A stretch of 14,567 bases of DNA from Candidatus Omnitrophota bacterium (GCA_013204685.1 JABMSC010000002.1:1-14567), one strand, 5' to 3'. Shown: positions 7,011-13,369, numbered from the stretch's first letter. Numbers and translations: made by a program. Notes: a model not told the origin generated them from the sequence alone.

Positions 7011-7145
7011 ATGGATAATAAAAATTCATCGGGCGAATGGGGGATCAAGATATGTCCTCTAAGAAATAAGCAGTGCCTGGAAGGGCAGTGTGCGTGGTGG
7101 CTGGAAGACGAGAAAATGTGTGCCATAAAGAAGAAAAAACAGTAA
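7011..7145 (+). CDS. 44-residue four-cysteine miniprotein (CAWW motif)
   Basis: A perfect AGGAGG at 7001-7006 precedes the ATG. The 44-aa product contains ICPLRNKQC (Cys15, Cys22), GQCAWW (Cys27, Trp29-Trp30) and KMCAI (Cys37), then a basic KKKKQ tail. The spacing Cys-x6-Cys-x4-Cys-x9-Cys resembles a small zinc-binding or disulfide-stabilised module. From memory, short proteins with CP...C...CAWW...CAI occur as hypotheticals in diverse bacteria, methanogens and viruses, which argues against a chance reading frame. There is no signal peptide, so a cytosolic metal-binding role is more likely than a secreted one. It lies between two TATCG-rich repeats and just upstream of a broken pilin gene. 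Function is unknown. Confidence 0.75.
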   Translation: MDNKNSSGEWGIKICPLRNKQCLEGQCAWWLEDEKMCAIKKKKQ

Positions 7146-7177
7146 GTGGTAAACTGTAAATTTTAGTGAGTAGAGAT

Positions 7178-7533
7178 ATGAACAGGATGAAAATGTTTAT
7201 TGATAACAAAAGGGGATTCACACTGCTTGAAATAATGGTAGTGGTGCTGATTCTTGGTATTCTTACGGTAGGTTTGCGGTACCCGCTTATTTGAATTTTT
7301 TAGAAATCACACGTGAAAGTATATGTAAGGAAAATTGCATGGCGATCGAGCGGGCCGAACAAATATATTTTATCGATAAAGGAAATCACACATCACAGCT
7401 CGAGGATCTTGTTGGGGAGGGATATATTAAGTCTTTATCTACCTGTCCTTCGGCGGGCGTTTATTCCCGGGATGAGACAGAGGAGGACTTTTATTCGACA
7501 ATAACTTGTTCAATTCATGGGAGTGAGAGGTAA
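7178..7533 (+). pseudogene. Type IV pilin / type II secretion pseudopilin-like gene, frameshifted
   Basis: The ATG at 7178 opens a classic prepilin N-terminus: basic leader, then KRG cut before FTLLEIMVVVLILGILTVG, with the +5 Glu at residue 18. This frame then reads LRYPLI and stops at 7292-7294. The expected continuation (AVPAYLNFLEITRE..., Cys residues, then TCSIHGSER and TAA) sits in another frame from 7276 to 7533. Inserting one base within GGTTTGCG near 7273-7275 would restore a protein of about 118 aa reading ...ILTVG-F/L-AVPAYLNF. The downstream half starts formally at TTG 7291, but it is clearly pilin body (AIERAEQIYFIDKGNHTSQLEDLV). The sequence is not a standard -1 slippery heptamer. 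It is either a recent single-base deletion or an assembly error in a TTT run. The ribosome site is weak. Confidence 0.8.
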
Positions 7534-7538
7534 GGGTC

Positions 7539-7612
7539 TCGGGGATCGGGTATCGGTTTTCGGGTTTCGTAATTCGGGTTTCGTGATTCAGCTATCAATA
7601 CCCTATTCACAA
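7539..7612. repeat. TATCG-rich repeat, right copy
   Basis: Starting 6 nt after the pilin stop, this copy reads TCGGGGATCGGGTATCGG, then two tandem TTCGGGTTTCGT units (near 7560-7584), then GCTATCAATACCC. It matches the left copy partly in direct and partly in inverted orientation and carries an extra internal unit. The remaining bases to the next promoter (7613-7686) hold nothing recognisable. Confidence 0.75.
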
Positions 7613-7686
7613 CAAACGACCCCCAAACAACGAAAAAAACACCAACCTTTCTAACTTCCTAACAAAGAAATAACTTTAGAAATAAG

Positions 7687-7714
7687 TTGAATAATGCGTA
7701 TTGAGTATTATAAT
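7687..7714 (+). promoter_or_regulatory. Sigma70-type promoter of the Lys-rich exported protein gene
   Basis: TTGAAT at 7687-7692, a 16-bp spacer, and a perfect TATAAT at 7709-7714. A leader of about 70 nt precedes the gene. Confidence 0.7.
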
Positions 7715-7790
7715 CTACTTAATATGACATATGTTGGTGAGGAAGGCTAAATTTTCATCTACAGATCTTGTATAAAAAAAGGAGGGTATT

Positions 7791-8117
7791 ATGAAAAAGT
7801 TGATCGTGTTATTGATGGTATTTGTGTTTGTAGCCGGGACCGTGCCCGCATTTGCGGCTAGGGATATAAAAGGCGCAAGCCCCAAGGCATATGGGCAAGC
7901 AAGTGACGAAGCGGTATTTAACCGTGTCGGTGACTGGTTTGCGACAGTCGGCAAATCCGATGAAGAAAAGCAGGCTATCATAGCCCAGAGAAAGGTCGAA
8001 AGGGCTAAGAAAAAAGCAATGAAAGAAGCTGAAAAAAAGAAAAAACAGATGGAAAAACAGGCTAAAAAATCCCAGAAACAAGCGAAAGACAAATTTAAGG
8101 GCCTTGGCAAAAAATAA
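7791..8117 (+). CDS. Small exported Lys-rich helical protein, unknown function
   Basis: This 108-aa protein has a strong GGAGG 5 nt before its ATG and a textbook Sec signal peptide (MKK, hydrophobic core, cut after about residue 22 at VPAFA). The mature part has a short segment ending in DEAVFNRVGDWFATVG. From about residue 57 (DEEKQAIIAQRK) it is a highly charged helix rich in Lys, Glu and Gln, with no Pro or Cys. The Lys-rich tail (KKKKQMEKQAKKSQKQAKD) could bind nucleic acid, phospholipid or peptidoglycan electrostatically, or form a coiled coil. No family was recognised with confidence. The gene has its own promoter and is followed closely by a PLDc_N-type membrane peptide, probably in the same transcript. 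Confidence 0.75.
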   Translation: MKKLIVLLMVFVFVAGTVPAFAARDIKGASPKAYGQASDEAVFNRVGDWFATVGKSDEEKQAIIAQRKVERAKKKAMKEAEKKKKQMEKQAKKSQKQAKDKFKGLGKK

Positions 8118-8131
8118 TCGCAAAGGACAAA

Positions 8132-8158
8132 TTGATCACAATTGAAGGCAGTGATCAA
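8132..8158. repeat. Perfect 8-bp inverted repeat between two small genes
   Basis: TTGATCAC (8132-8139) and GTGATCAA (8151-8158) are exact complements with an 11-nt spacer. In RNA this is a hairpin 8 nt before the Shine-Dalgarno of the next gene. It could set relative expression or mRNA stability; as DNA it could be an operator. Confidence 0.55.
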
Positions 8159-8176
8159 GAAAGAAAGGAGGGAAAG

Positions 8177-8347
8177 ATGCAAGCTTTAATAGGACTTATT
8201 ATATTGGTGCTTGATATCGTTGCTATTGTCGATGCCTGGAAAGGTACACTTGAGACCGGCAAAAAAATTCTCTGGACAGTTCTTATAATTATTCTTCCTA
8301 TTATCGGATTAATACTTTACTTTCTTGTCGGAAGAAAGAAACAGTAA
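8177..8347 (+). CDS. PLDc_N-type small membrane protein
   Basis: The 56-aa product has two hydrophobic helices (about 3-18 and 31-49) with WKG between them and a VGRKKQ basic end. This pattern matches the phospholipase D nuclease N-terminal domain (PLDc_N) that also occurs as a free-standing membrane peptide: IVAIVDAWKG, then LWTVLIIILPIIGLILYFLVGRKK. The catalytic PLD (HKD) domain is absent, so it is not an enzyme on its own. The start at 8177 is chosen because AAGGAGGG ends 4 nt upstream. An in-frame ATG at 8132 would place the first codon inside the inverted repeat and add a charged, non-family N-terminus. It probably shares a transcript with the upstream Lys-rich exported protein. Confidence 0.8.
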   Translation: MQALIGLIILVLDIVAIVDAWKGTLETGKKILWTVLIIILPIIGLILYFLVGRKKQ

Positions 8348-8375
8348 CGATCATTTAAGAAGCATTATACTTTAA

Positions 8376-8400
8376 GGGGCATTAGAGACACCCCATTTTA
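8376..8400 (+). terminator. Possible weak terminator after the small-gene pair
   Basis: GGGG (8376-8379) and CCCC (8391-8394) form a short stem followed by ATTTTA. The stem is only 4 bp and the loop 11 nt, so this is a weak call. Confidence 0.3.
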
Positions 8401-8410
8401 GTGCACACCA

Positions 8411-8476
8411 TAATAGTAGGGGCACGGCATCCGTTTCCGAGGATATAGCGGATAAATTCCGCGCCCCTACATATTA
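8411..8476. repeat. Palindromic GTAGGGGCACGG intergenic element
   Basis: GTAGGGGCACGG (8416-8427) pairs with CCGCGCCCCTAC (8459-8470) at 11 of 12 positions. Inside, ATCCG (8429-8433) pairs with CGGAT (8449-8453). Outside, TAATA and TATTA extend the symmetry with one extra base. GTAGGGGC...GCCCCTAC ends resemble a palindromic, MITE-like intergenic repeat seen in many bacterial genomes. No gene lies within; the flanking bases 8348-8415 and 8477-8529 show nothing else. Confidence 0.65.
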
Positions 8477-8529
8477 GATGCAGACCAACGATAATGATAC
8501 AAGATCGATCCTCTCTATAATTCAATAAT

Positions 8530-8558
8530 TTGACTTTTCTTGGACAGTTTATTAAAAT
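8530..8558 (+). promoter_or_regulatory. Sigma70-type promoter of the YihY-family gene
   Basis: TTGACT at 8530-8535 (5 of 6 consensus), a 17-bp spacer, and TAAAAT at 8553-8558 (5 of 6 consensus). Confidence 0.7.
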
Positions 8559-8606
8559 AATATATAAGTAAACATTTTTTAACCGGTAAAAAAGGCTGGT
8601 ATTGTT

Positions 8607-9926
8607 ATGATAAAAAAAGTTCTGAATTTTATTACTACTGACATCTGGAGGATCCAGCTGCAGAAGATCTCAGGAGCAAAAGCAATTTTAATAAAACAAT
8701 TGAGAATGGTTCTTGTGTCTTTTAAAGGGTTCAACGAGGATGAATGTCAGCTGAAGGCGTCCGCCCTTACCTTTTATTCCCTGCTTTCGATCGTTCCGGT
8801 ACTTGCGATGGCCTTTGGTATTGCTAAAGGTTTTGGTTTTGCGCAAATGCTGGAAAATCAGCTGGCCCAAGGGCTACAGGGGCAGGAGGAAGTAGCATCC
8901 CAGGCAATAAATTTTGCAAACACGATGCTTGAAAATACAAGAGGCGGCGTTGTAGCGGGTATTGGTGTGGTGGTTCTCTTCTGGACCGTTATCAAGGTTT
9001 TGGGGAATATCGAGAGTTCATTTAACGCTATTTGGGGGGTAAGAGAGGCGAGGTCCATAGGACGCAAGTTCAGCGATTACCTTTCCATAATGCTTCTGTG
9101 CCCCGTTATGATAATCGCGGCAGGCAGTGTTACCGTTTTTGCAACCACTCAAATAACGATGATCACTGAAAGAATAGCCCTCCTGGGATTTTTCAGACCC
9201 GTAATATTTTGTTCGTTGAAACTACTGCCATATTGTGTTCTCTGGCTCCTGTTTAGCTTTATTTATATTTTTATGCCGAACACAAAAGTAAATTTAACTT
9301 CCGGTATCATTGGAGGGGTAGTAGCCGGTACGATCTTTCAGATCACTCAAGGGGCCTATATCGTTTTTCAGGTGGGAGTGGCTAAGTATAACGCGATTTA
9401 TGGGAGTTTCGCGGCACTTCCGCTTTTTCTTGTGTGGCTGCAGCTTAGCTGGCTGATAGTGCTCTTTGGAGCGGAAGTTTCCTTTGCCCATCAAAACGTT
9501 GATACGTACGAGTTTGAGCCTGATTGTTTGAAAGCAAGCTGGTCCTTTAAGAGATTATTTTCTCTCAGAATAGTTAATCTTTTGTCTAAAAATTTCCATG
9601 ACGGCAGAAAAGCTCTTACTGACAATGAAATAGCGCATACTTTAGAAGGTCCGGTTCGTCTTGTAAGAGATCTTCTTTATGAGCTGGTTTCCTGCGGCAT
9701 TATTTCTGAAACGAAAACTATGGAATACAAAAAGATGGCATATCAGCCCGCTCAGGATGTGGACAAATTAACTATAAAGCATGTTATTGATGCACTTGAC
9801 GGGAAGGGCAGTGACAATATCCCTCTAGCTGATACGGAAGAGATGAAAAAACTCACCGCAAATCTTGAGATCTTCAGTGATACCATAAAGAAATCTCCTG
9901 CGAATGTTGCTTTGGTGAGAATATAG
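8607..9926 (+). CDS. YihY/BrkB-family inner-membrane protein (formerly called ribonuclease BN)
   Basis: This is a 439-residue polytopic membrane protein. The opening conserved stretch is DECQLKASALTFYSLLSIVPVLAMAF (about 45-70), followed by the IESSFNAIWGVREARS segment near 135-150. Six hydrophobic helices are visible at about 51-75, 113-133, 159-181, 207-224, 231-253 and 268-291, ending with LFGAEVSFAHQN, all typical of YihY/BrkB. Residues after about 320 form a soluble tail that reads like a winged-helix domain (KALTDNEIAHTLEGPVRLVRDLLYELVSCGII), an extension seen in some family members. The old RNase BN name is a misassignment; the transported substrate or exact role is unknown. The ATG at 8607 has only AAAGG, 12 nt away, so translation may be weak. 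Confidence 0.88.
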   Translation: MIKKVLNFITTDIWRIQLQKISGAKAILIKQLRMVLVSFKGFNEDECQLKASALTFYSLLSIVPVLAMAFGIAKGFGFAQMLENQLAQGLQGQEEVASQAINFANTMLENTRGGVVAGIGVVVLFWTVIKVLGNIESSFNAIWGVREARSIGRKFSDYLSIMLLCPVMIIAAGSVTVFATTQITMITERIALLGFFRPVIFCSLKLLPYCVLWLLFSFIYIFMPNTKVNLTSGIIGGVVAGTIFQITQGAYIVFQVGVAKYNAIYGSFAALPLFLVWLQLSWLIVLFGAEVSFAHQNVDTYEFEPDCLKASWSFKRLFSLRIVNLLSKNFHDGRKALTDNEIAHTLEGPVRLVRDLLYELVSCGIISETKTMEYKKMAYQPAQDVDKLTIKHVIDALDGKGSDNIPLADTEEMKKLTANLEIFSDTIKKSPANVALVRI

Positions 9927-9942
9927 ATCAAAGATCCAAAAT

Positions 9943-10197
9943 AGTCCTTATTCGCTTGAGAAGGACTGGCAAGGTATTCTGTGCTCAAACATGCGGTCGA
10001 ACTGCCGAATTGCTTTGAGATCGCTAATTAGATAGGGGACCTGCAGTGTATTCCGTCCTCAAACAGTCCTCGCCCGCCTACGGCGGACTGCGGAACTGCG
10101 GGCGGAACACACTGCGGATCCCCTTTTTAGCGAATAGCGGTAGTACAAAAAAAGAGAAGAAGGCGGGTTTTGGGGACATCGAATCCCCAAAACCCGC
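9943..10197. repeat. Composite palindromic repeat, copy 1 (upstream of mnmG)
   Basis: The gap is made almost entirely of nested inverted repeats. AGTCCTT (9943-9949) pairs with AAGGACT (9961-9967). The 40-bp unit at 9963-10002 matches 12168-12207 at 35 of 40 bases, all differences being transitions. Arms at 10035-10055 and 10103-10123 pair at 18 of 21 positions and are followed by CCCCTTTTTAG. GTACAAAAAAAGAGA (10143-10157) is identical to 12266-12280. The end is a perfect 13-bp hairpin, GCGGGTTTTGGGG (10163-10175) with CCCCAAAACCCGC (10185-10197), directly against the mnmG ATG. Confidence 0.85.
10035..10128 (+). terminator. Long hairpin plus T-run, possible terminator of the YihY-family gene
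   Basis: The 21-nt arms of the copy 1 repeat (10035-10055 and 10103-10123) enclose a GC-rich core containing CCGCC-TAC-GGCGG and are followed by five T (10124-10128). The structure could terminate transcription coming from the YihY-family gene. Confidence 0.45.
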
Positions 10198-12087
10198 ATG
10201 CAATACGAAGACATGAGAGCATACAATGTTATTATTATTGGCGGTGGACACGCCGGATGCGAAGCAGCGCTTGCATCTGCACGGCGGGGTGCGCCCACGC
10301 TTCTTATTACCATGAAAAAAGAGGCGATCGGGTACACCTCATGCAATCCTTCTATCGGCGGGGTAGGCAAAGGGCAGCTTGTCAAGGAAGTTGACGCTCT
10401 GGGTGGAGAGATGGGTAAGGCCGCCGATGCCAGCTGTATTCAATACCGCATGCTCAATTCTTCCAAAGGATATGCGGCGCGTTCTTCAAGAATGCAGATA
10501 GACAGAGAAAAATACAATATTTATATGCGCGAGTGTGTTTTGGGTCAAGAGGGTCTTGATGTGTTTGAAGGAGAGGTAAAAGAGATACTTGTTGCCGGAG
10601 GCGAGTGCCGAGGCGCGAAGACGTCAGACGGTAATATTTTTGAAGCGGATAATGTGGTGCTGACACCCGGTACATTTATGAATGGAGTTATACATATAGG
10701 CCTGGAACATTCTCCGGGCGGGCGCATAGACGAACTCCCCTCTCTGGGCCTCTCTGAGAATCTCTTATCATTAGGTTTTAAAGTCGGGTCTTTGAAAACG
10801 GGAACACCTGCCAGGATAGACGGGAAGACTATAGATTTTTCGAAACTGGAGGAGCAGGACGGGGATGACCTAGTAATACCATTTTCTTTTTCCACAAAAG
10901 AGATAACTCTTCGACAAAAGCCGTGTTACCTCACCAGAACTACGGAAGAAACGCACCGTATAATAAGAGAGGGTTTGGACAGGTCTCCTCTATATTCGGG
11001 GAAGATAAAGTCTACCGGTGTCCGGTATTGCCCGTCTATAGAAGATAAGATCATAAGGTTTCCTGAGAGGGACTCTCACCTGATATTCCTTGAACCGGAA
11101 GGGTTAGGCTCTGACGAATACTACCCTAACGGCATCTCAACAAGCCTGCCTTTAGATGTTCAGGAAAGAATGTTGAAGAGCATTAATGGTTTGGAAAACA
11201 TAAAAATAAATAAACCCGCTTACGGTATTGAATATAACTATGTCGATCCTACGCAGCTTTTTCCTACACTCGAGACAAAACTTGTTAGAGGCCTTTTTAT
11301 GGCAGGGCAAATAAACGGCACAACCGGGTATGAAGAAGCCGCCGCTTTAGGGCTTATGGCCGGGATAAATGCATCACTAAGAGCAAGGGGAGAGGAGCCC
11401 GTGATCCTGGACCGATCAGAGGCTTATATAGGTGTTCTTATCGATGATCTTGTTACCAGGGGAACAAAGGAGCCTTACAGGATGTTTACTTCACGGGTAG
11501 AGTACAGGATATTGGTTCGCGAAGATAATGCCGATGTACGTCTCTCAGAAACAGGTTTCAAGCTGGGACTTGTTACGGAAGACGGAATAAAGCGAGCGCG
11601 CAGTAAAATAGAGAATGTAGAAAGAGAAAAGAAGAGACTCTCCGGGATCTCTGTGAGCCCGGGCGGGGATGCGGATGATATGTTGAAAGATAGAGGGGAA
11701 GCGCCGATCACTCAAAAAATGTCGTTATTACAGCTTCTCAAAAGACCGGGTGTGGCGTATGACGATGTCGTGAGGGTAGAAGGCACCGGAACTGACCTTA
11801 CGTACTATGAAAAGGTTCAGCTTGAAGTTGATGAAAAGTATACCGGGTATATCGAAAGAGAGATCGCTAATGTAAGGAAATTTTCAGACCTGGAAAAGAT
11901 GCGTGTACCGGAAGATCTTAATTATTCTAAAATCGGAGGTTTGTCGAACGAAATAAAAGAGAAATTAAGCAAGGTCAGGCCGGTAAATCTGGGACAAGCT
12001 TCCAGGATATCCGGTATGACACCGGCTGCGATCAGCATACTTATGGTTCGGTTGAAGTCAAGAAAAAGATGTGGGGAGAATAAGTAA
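10198..12087 (+). CDS. mnmG: tRNA uridine-5-carboxymethylaminomethyl modification enzyme MnmG (GidA)
   Basis: MnmG works with MnmE to install the carboxymethylaminomethyl group on wobble U34 of certain tRNAs, using FAD, NADH and a folate one-carbon donor in the cytosol. At 629 aa it is normal length. The dinucleotide fold is VIIIGGGHAGCEAA (11-24). Family motifs follow: SCNPSIGGVGKGQLVKEVDALGG (48-70), YRMLNSSKGYAARSSR (83-98, where most relatives read KGPAVRA), TPGTFMNGVIHIGLE, and GQINGTTGYEEAAALGLMAGINA. The tRNA-binding region has SRVEYRILVREDNADVRLSE and the C-terminus YEKVQLEVDEKYTGYIEREI. ATG 10198 gives MQYEDMRAYNVIII; ATG 10213 (MRAYNVIII) is also possible. Neither has a normal Shine-Dalgarno, and the only purine-rich run (AGAAGG, 10157-10162) lies on the far side of a hairpin. 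mnmE is not adjacent. Confidence 0.95.
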   Translation: MQYEDMRAYNVIIIGGGHAGCEAALASARRGAPTLLITMKKEAIGYTSCNPSIGGVGKGQLVKEVDALGGEMGKAADASCIQYRMLNSSKGYAARSSRMQIDREKYNIYMRECVLGQEGLDVFEGEVKEILVAGGECRGAKTSDGNIFEADNVVLTPGTFMNGVIHIGLEHSPGGRIDELPSLGLSENLLSLGFKVGSLKTGTPARIDGKTIDFSKLEEQDGDDLVIPFSFSTKEITLRQKPCYLTRTTEETHRIIREGLDRSPLYSGKIKSTGVRYCPSIEDKIIRFPERDSHLIFLEPEGLGSDEYYPNGISTSLPLDVQERMLKSINGLENIKINKPAYGIEYNYVDPTQLFPTLETKLVRGLFMAGQINGTTGYEEAAALGLMAGINASLRARGEEPVILDRSEAYIGVLIDDLVTRGTKEPYRMFTSRVEYRILVREDNADVRLSETGFKLGLVTEDGIKRARSKIENVEREKKRLSGISVSPGGDADDMLKDRGEAPITQKMSLLQLLKRPGVAYDDVVRVEGTGTDLTYYEKVQLEVDEKYTGYIEREIANVRKFSDLEKMRVPEDLNYSKIGGLSNEIKEKLSKVRPVNLGQASRISGMTPAAISILMVRLKSRKRCGENK

Positions 12088-12123
12088 TGGTATTAAGCGC
12101 GGAACGCGATCTATTGGTCACCT

Positions 12124-12322
12124 GGGCAGAGCACTCCGTGCTCAAACAGTCTTCGTCCAATTGAGGAGGACCGGCAAAGTATCCCGTGCTCAAACATGCG
12201 GCCGAACAAAGTTCGGCCGAACTGCGCGCGGAATACTTTGCCAGCCCTTTTGACTAATAGAGACAGTACAAAAAAAGAGAGAAGAGAGCAGGTTTTGGGG
12301 ACATCGAACCCCCAAAACCTGC
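12124..12322. repeat. Composite palindromic repeat, copy 2 (downstream of mnmG)
   Basis: The unit has the same parts as copy 1 in a different order. GAGCAC-TCC-GTGCTC forms a triloop hairpin (12129-12143). The 40-bp unit follows (12168-12207), inside arms GGCAAAGTATCCCG (12173-12186) and CGGAATACTTTGCC (12229-12242), which pair at 13 of 14 positions. The core is a perfect 8-bp stem, GGCCGAAC-AAA-GTTCGGCC (12200-12218). GTACAAAAAAAGAGA is at 12266-12280, and the terminal hairpin GCAGGTTTTGGGG (12288-12300) pairs with CCCCAAAACCTGC (12310-12322). The remaining gap to the next gene (12323-12377) has no clear promoter. Confidence 0.85.
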
Positions 12323-12377
12323 ATTTCTACAAGTAGGGCGATGAGTTTTGTTTTTATTTGTAACGGGATAAGAAAAC

Positions 12378-13274
12378 ATGCAAAGATACAATTCATTTAA
12401 CCAGTATTTACGAAAGAGATACGGCGAAAAGGTGCAGCGGATAGGCCTTAACGCCGGGTTTTCCTGCCCTAATAAAGACGGCTGTATTTTCTGCAATGAA
12501 GCGGGGTTCAGCCAGTTTGCCGGGACAGAGAAATCCCTTAGCGCACAGCTGGAAGAATCCATCCGGAAAAATAAGGAGAAAAGAGGCGCAAATAAATTCA
12601 TCGCATATTTTCAAAATGCTTCGGGCACTAATGCCGCCCCGGAAGAACTGAAAGAAGCATATGATGCAATAAAACAGTTTCCGGATGTAGTGGGACTATT
12701 TATATCGACTCGTCCGGATTGCATCGATGGGGAAAAACTTGATCTTATAGCAGATTATGCGGACGATTATGAAGTATGGATCGAGTATGGTCTCCAGACA
12801 GTGCATGAGAAGTCACTCCGATGGATGGGGCGCGGGCATACCTTCTGCCAGACAAAAGAAGCTATAGAAATGGCCGCGCAAAAAGGTATAAAAGTGGGAG
12901 TTCATGTTATACTGGGCATTCCGGGTGAATCGCCGGATGATATGATCTCGACCGCAAAAGAAATATCTGACCTTCCGGTCTCAGGCGTAAAACTGCATGT
13001 TCTGCACGTCCTTAAAAACACAGAACTTGAGAGGATGTATCTGGAAAAAAGGTTAAAGCTGCTATCAAAGGATGAATACGTCAAAAGAGCATGTGATTTT
13101 ATTGAGAGACTATCGGCGGAATGCATAATACTCAGACTCGTCTCAGATGCGAAAAAGGAATATCTTATTGCTCCCGGATGGATCAATGATAAGCTTTCAG
13201 TTATAAACAAAATAGATGCTGAATTTGCAAAAAGGGGAACCCGCCAGGGAATAAGACGTGGGGTAAAAAAGTAA
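12378..13274 (+). CDS. Radical SAM protein, TIGR01212 / YhcC-like family
   Basis: This 298-residue radical SAM protein has its cluster-binding cysteines at 30, 36 and 39 (SCPNKDGCIFCN; Cys-x5-Cys-x2-Cys rather than the usual Cys-x3-Cys-x2-Cys, a spacing variant known in this family). Other landmarks are the N-terminal RYNSFNQYLRKRYGEKVQRIGLNAGF, EYGLQTVHEKSLRWMGRGH, HVILGIPGES with its glycine-rich SAM contact, and KLHVLHVLKNTELERMY. It ends with the family-type RGTRQG near the C-terminus. Relatives (E. coli YhcC, Bacillus YtqA) have no well-established reaction that I can name. The ATG at 12378 has no strong ribosome site. The gene lies between repeat copy 2 and a new promoter, so it may depend on read-through from mnmG. 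Confidence 0.9.
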   Translation: MQRYNSFNQYLRKRYGEKVQRIGLNAGFSCPNKDGCIFCNEAGFSQFAGTEKSLSAQLEESIRKNKEKRGANKFIAYFQNASGTNAAPEELKEAYDAIKQFPDVVGLFISTRPDCIDGEKLDLIADYADDYEVWIEYGLQTVHEKSLRWMGRGHTFCQTKEAIEMAAQKGIKVGVHVILGIPGESPDDMISTAKEISDLPVSGVKLHVLHVLKNTELERMYLEKRLKLLSKDEYVKRACDFIERLSAECIILRLVSDAKKEYLIAPGWINDKLSVINKIDAEFAKRGTRQGIRRGVKK

Positions 13275-13300
13275 CGGGAAAGTCTTTGCTGAACCTGAAT

Positions 13301-13330
13301 TTGCCTCGTCACTTGCATATATGGTATAAT
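13301..13330 (+). promoter_or_regulatory. Extended -10 sigma70 promoter of the sensor gene
   Basis: TTGCCT at 13301-13306, an 18-bp spacer, and a perfect TATAAT at 13325-13330 preceded by TGG, giving an extended -10. Transcription would start near 13337, about 33 nt before the GTG start. Confidence 0.75.
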
Positions 13331-13369
13331 ACAGGCGCTAAATAATACTTATTGTCTTGGAGAATATAA

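Noticed and set aside
7271..7294. Programmed -1 frameshift in the pilin gene
   Set aside because: GGTTTGC is not an X-XXY-YYZ slippery heptamer and no stimulatory stem is apparent after it. A deletion or assembly error is simpler.
8132..8176. Upstream in-frame ATG for the PLDc_N peptide
   Set aside because: It would start inside the inverted repeat without a ribosome site; the ATG at 8177 has a strong one and gives the family-type N-terminus.
7715..8182. Minus-strand frame of 155 codons, Phe/Leu/Cys-rich
   Set aside because: It is the reverse complement of the Lys-rich coiled-coil gene (AAA/AAG codons read as TTT/CTT), which explains the apparent hydrophobic protein.
12071..12253. Short plus-strand frame starting inside the mnmG end and running through repeat copy 2
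   Set aside because: Most of it is palindromic repeat DNA and the product has no recognisable features.
12288..12322. A tRNA or tmRNA gene at the repeat hairpins
   Set aside because: Only a T-arm-like stem-loop is present; no acceptor, D or anticodon arms could be found around either copy.
9943..12322. A CRISPR array or transposon flanking mnmG
   Set aside because: There are only two distant copies with no regular spacers, and the interior is a normal housekeeping gene without transposase or target-site duplication.
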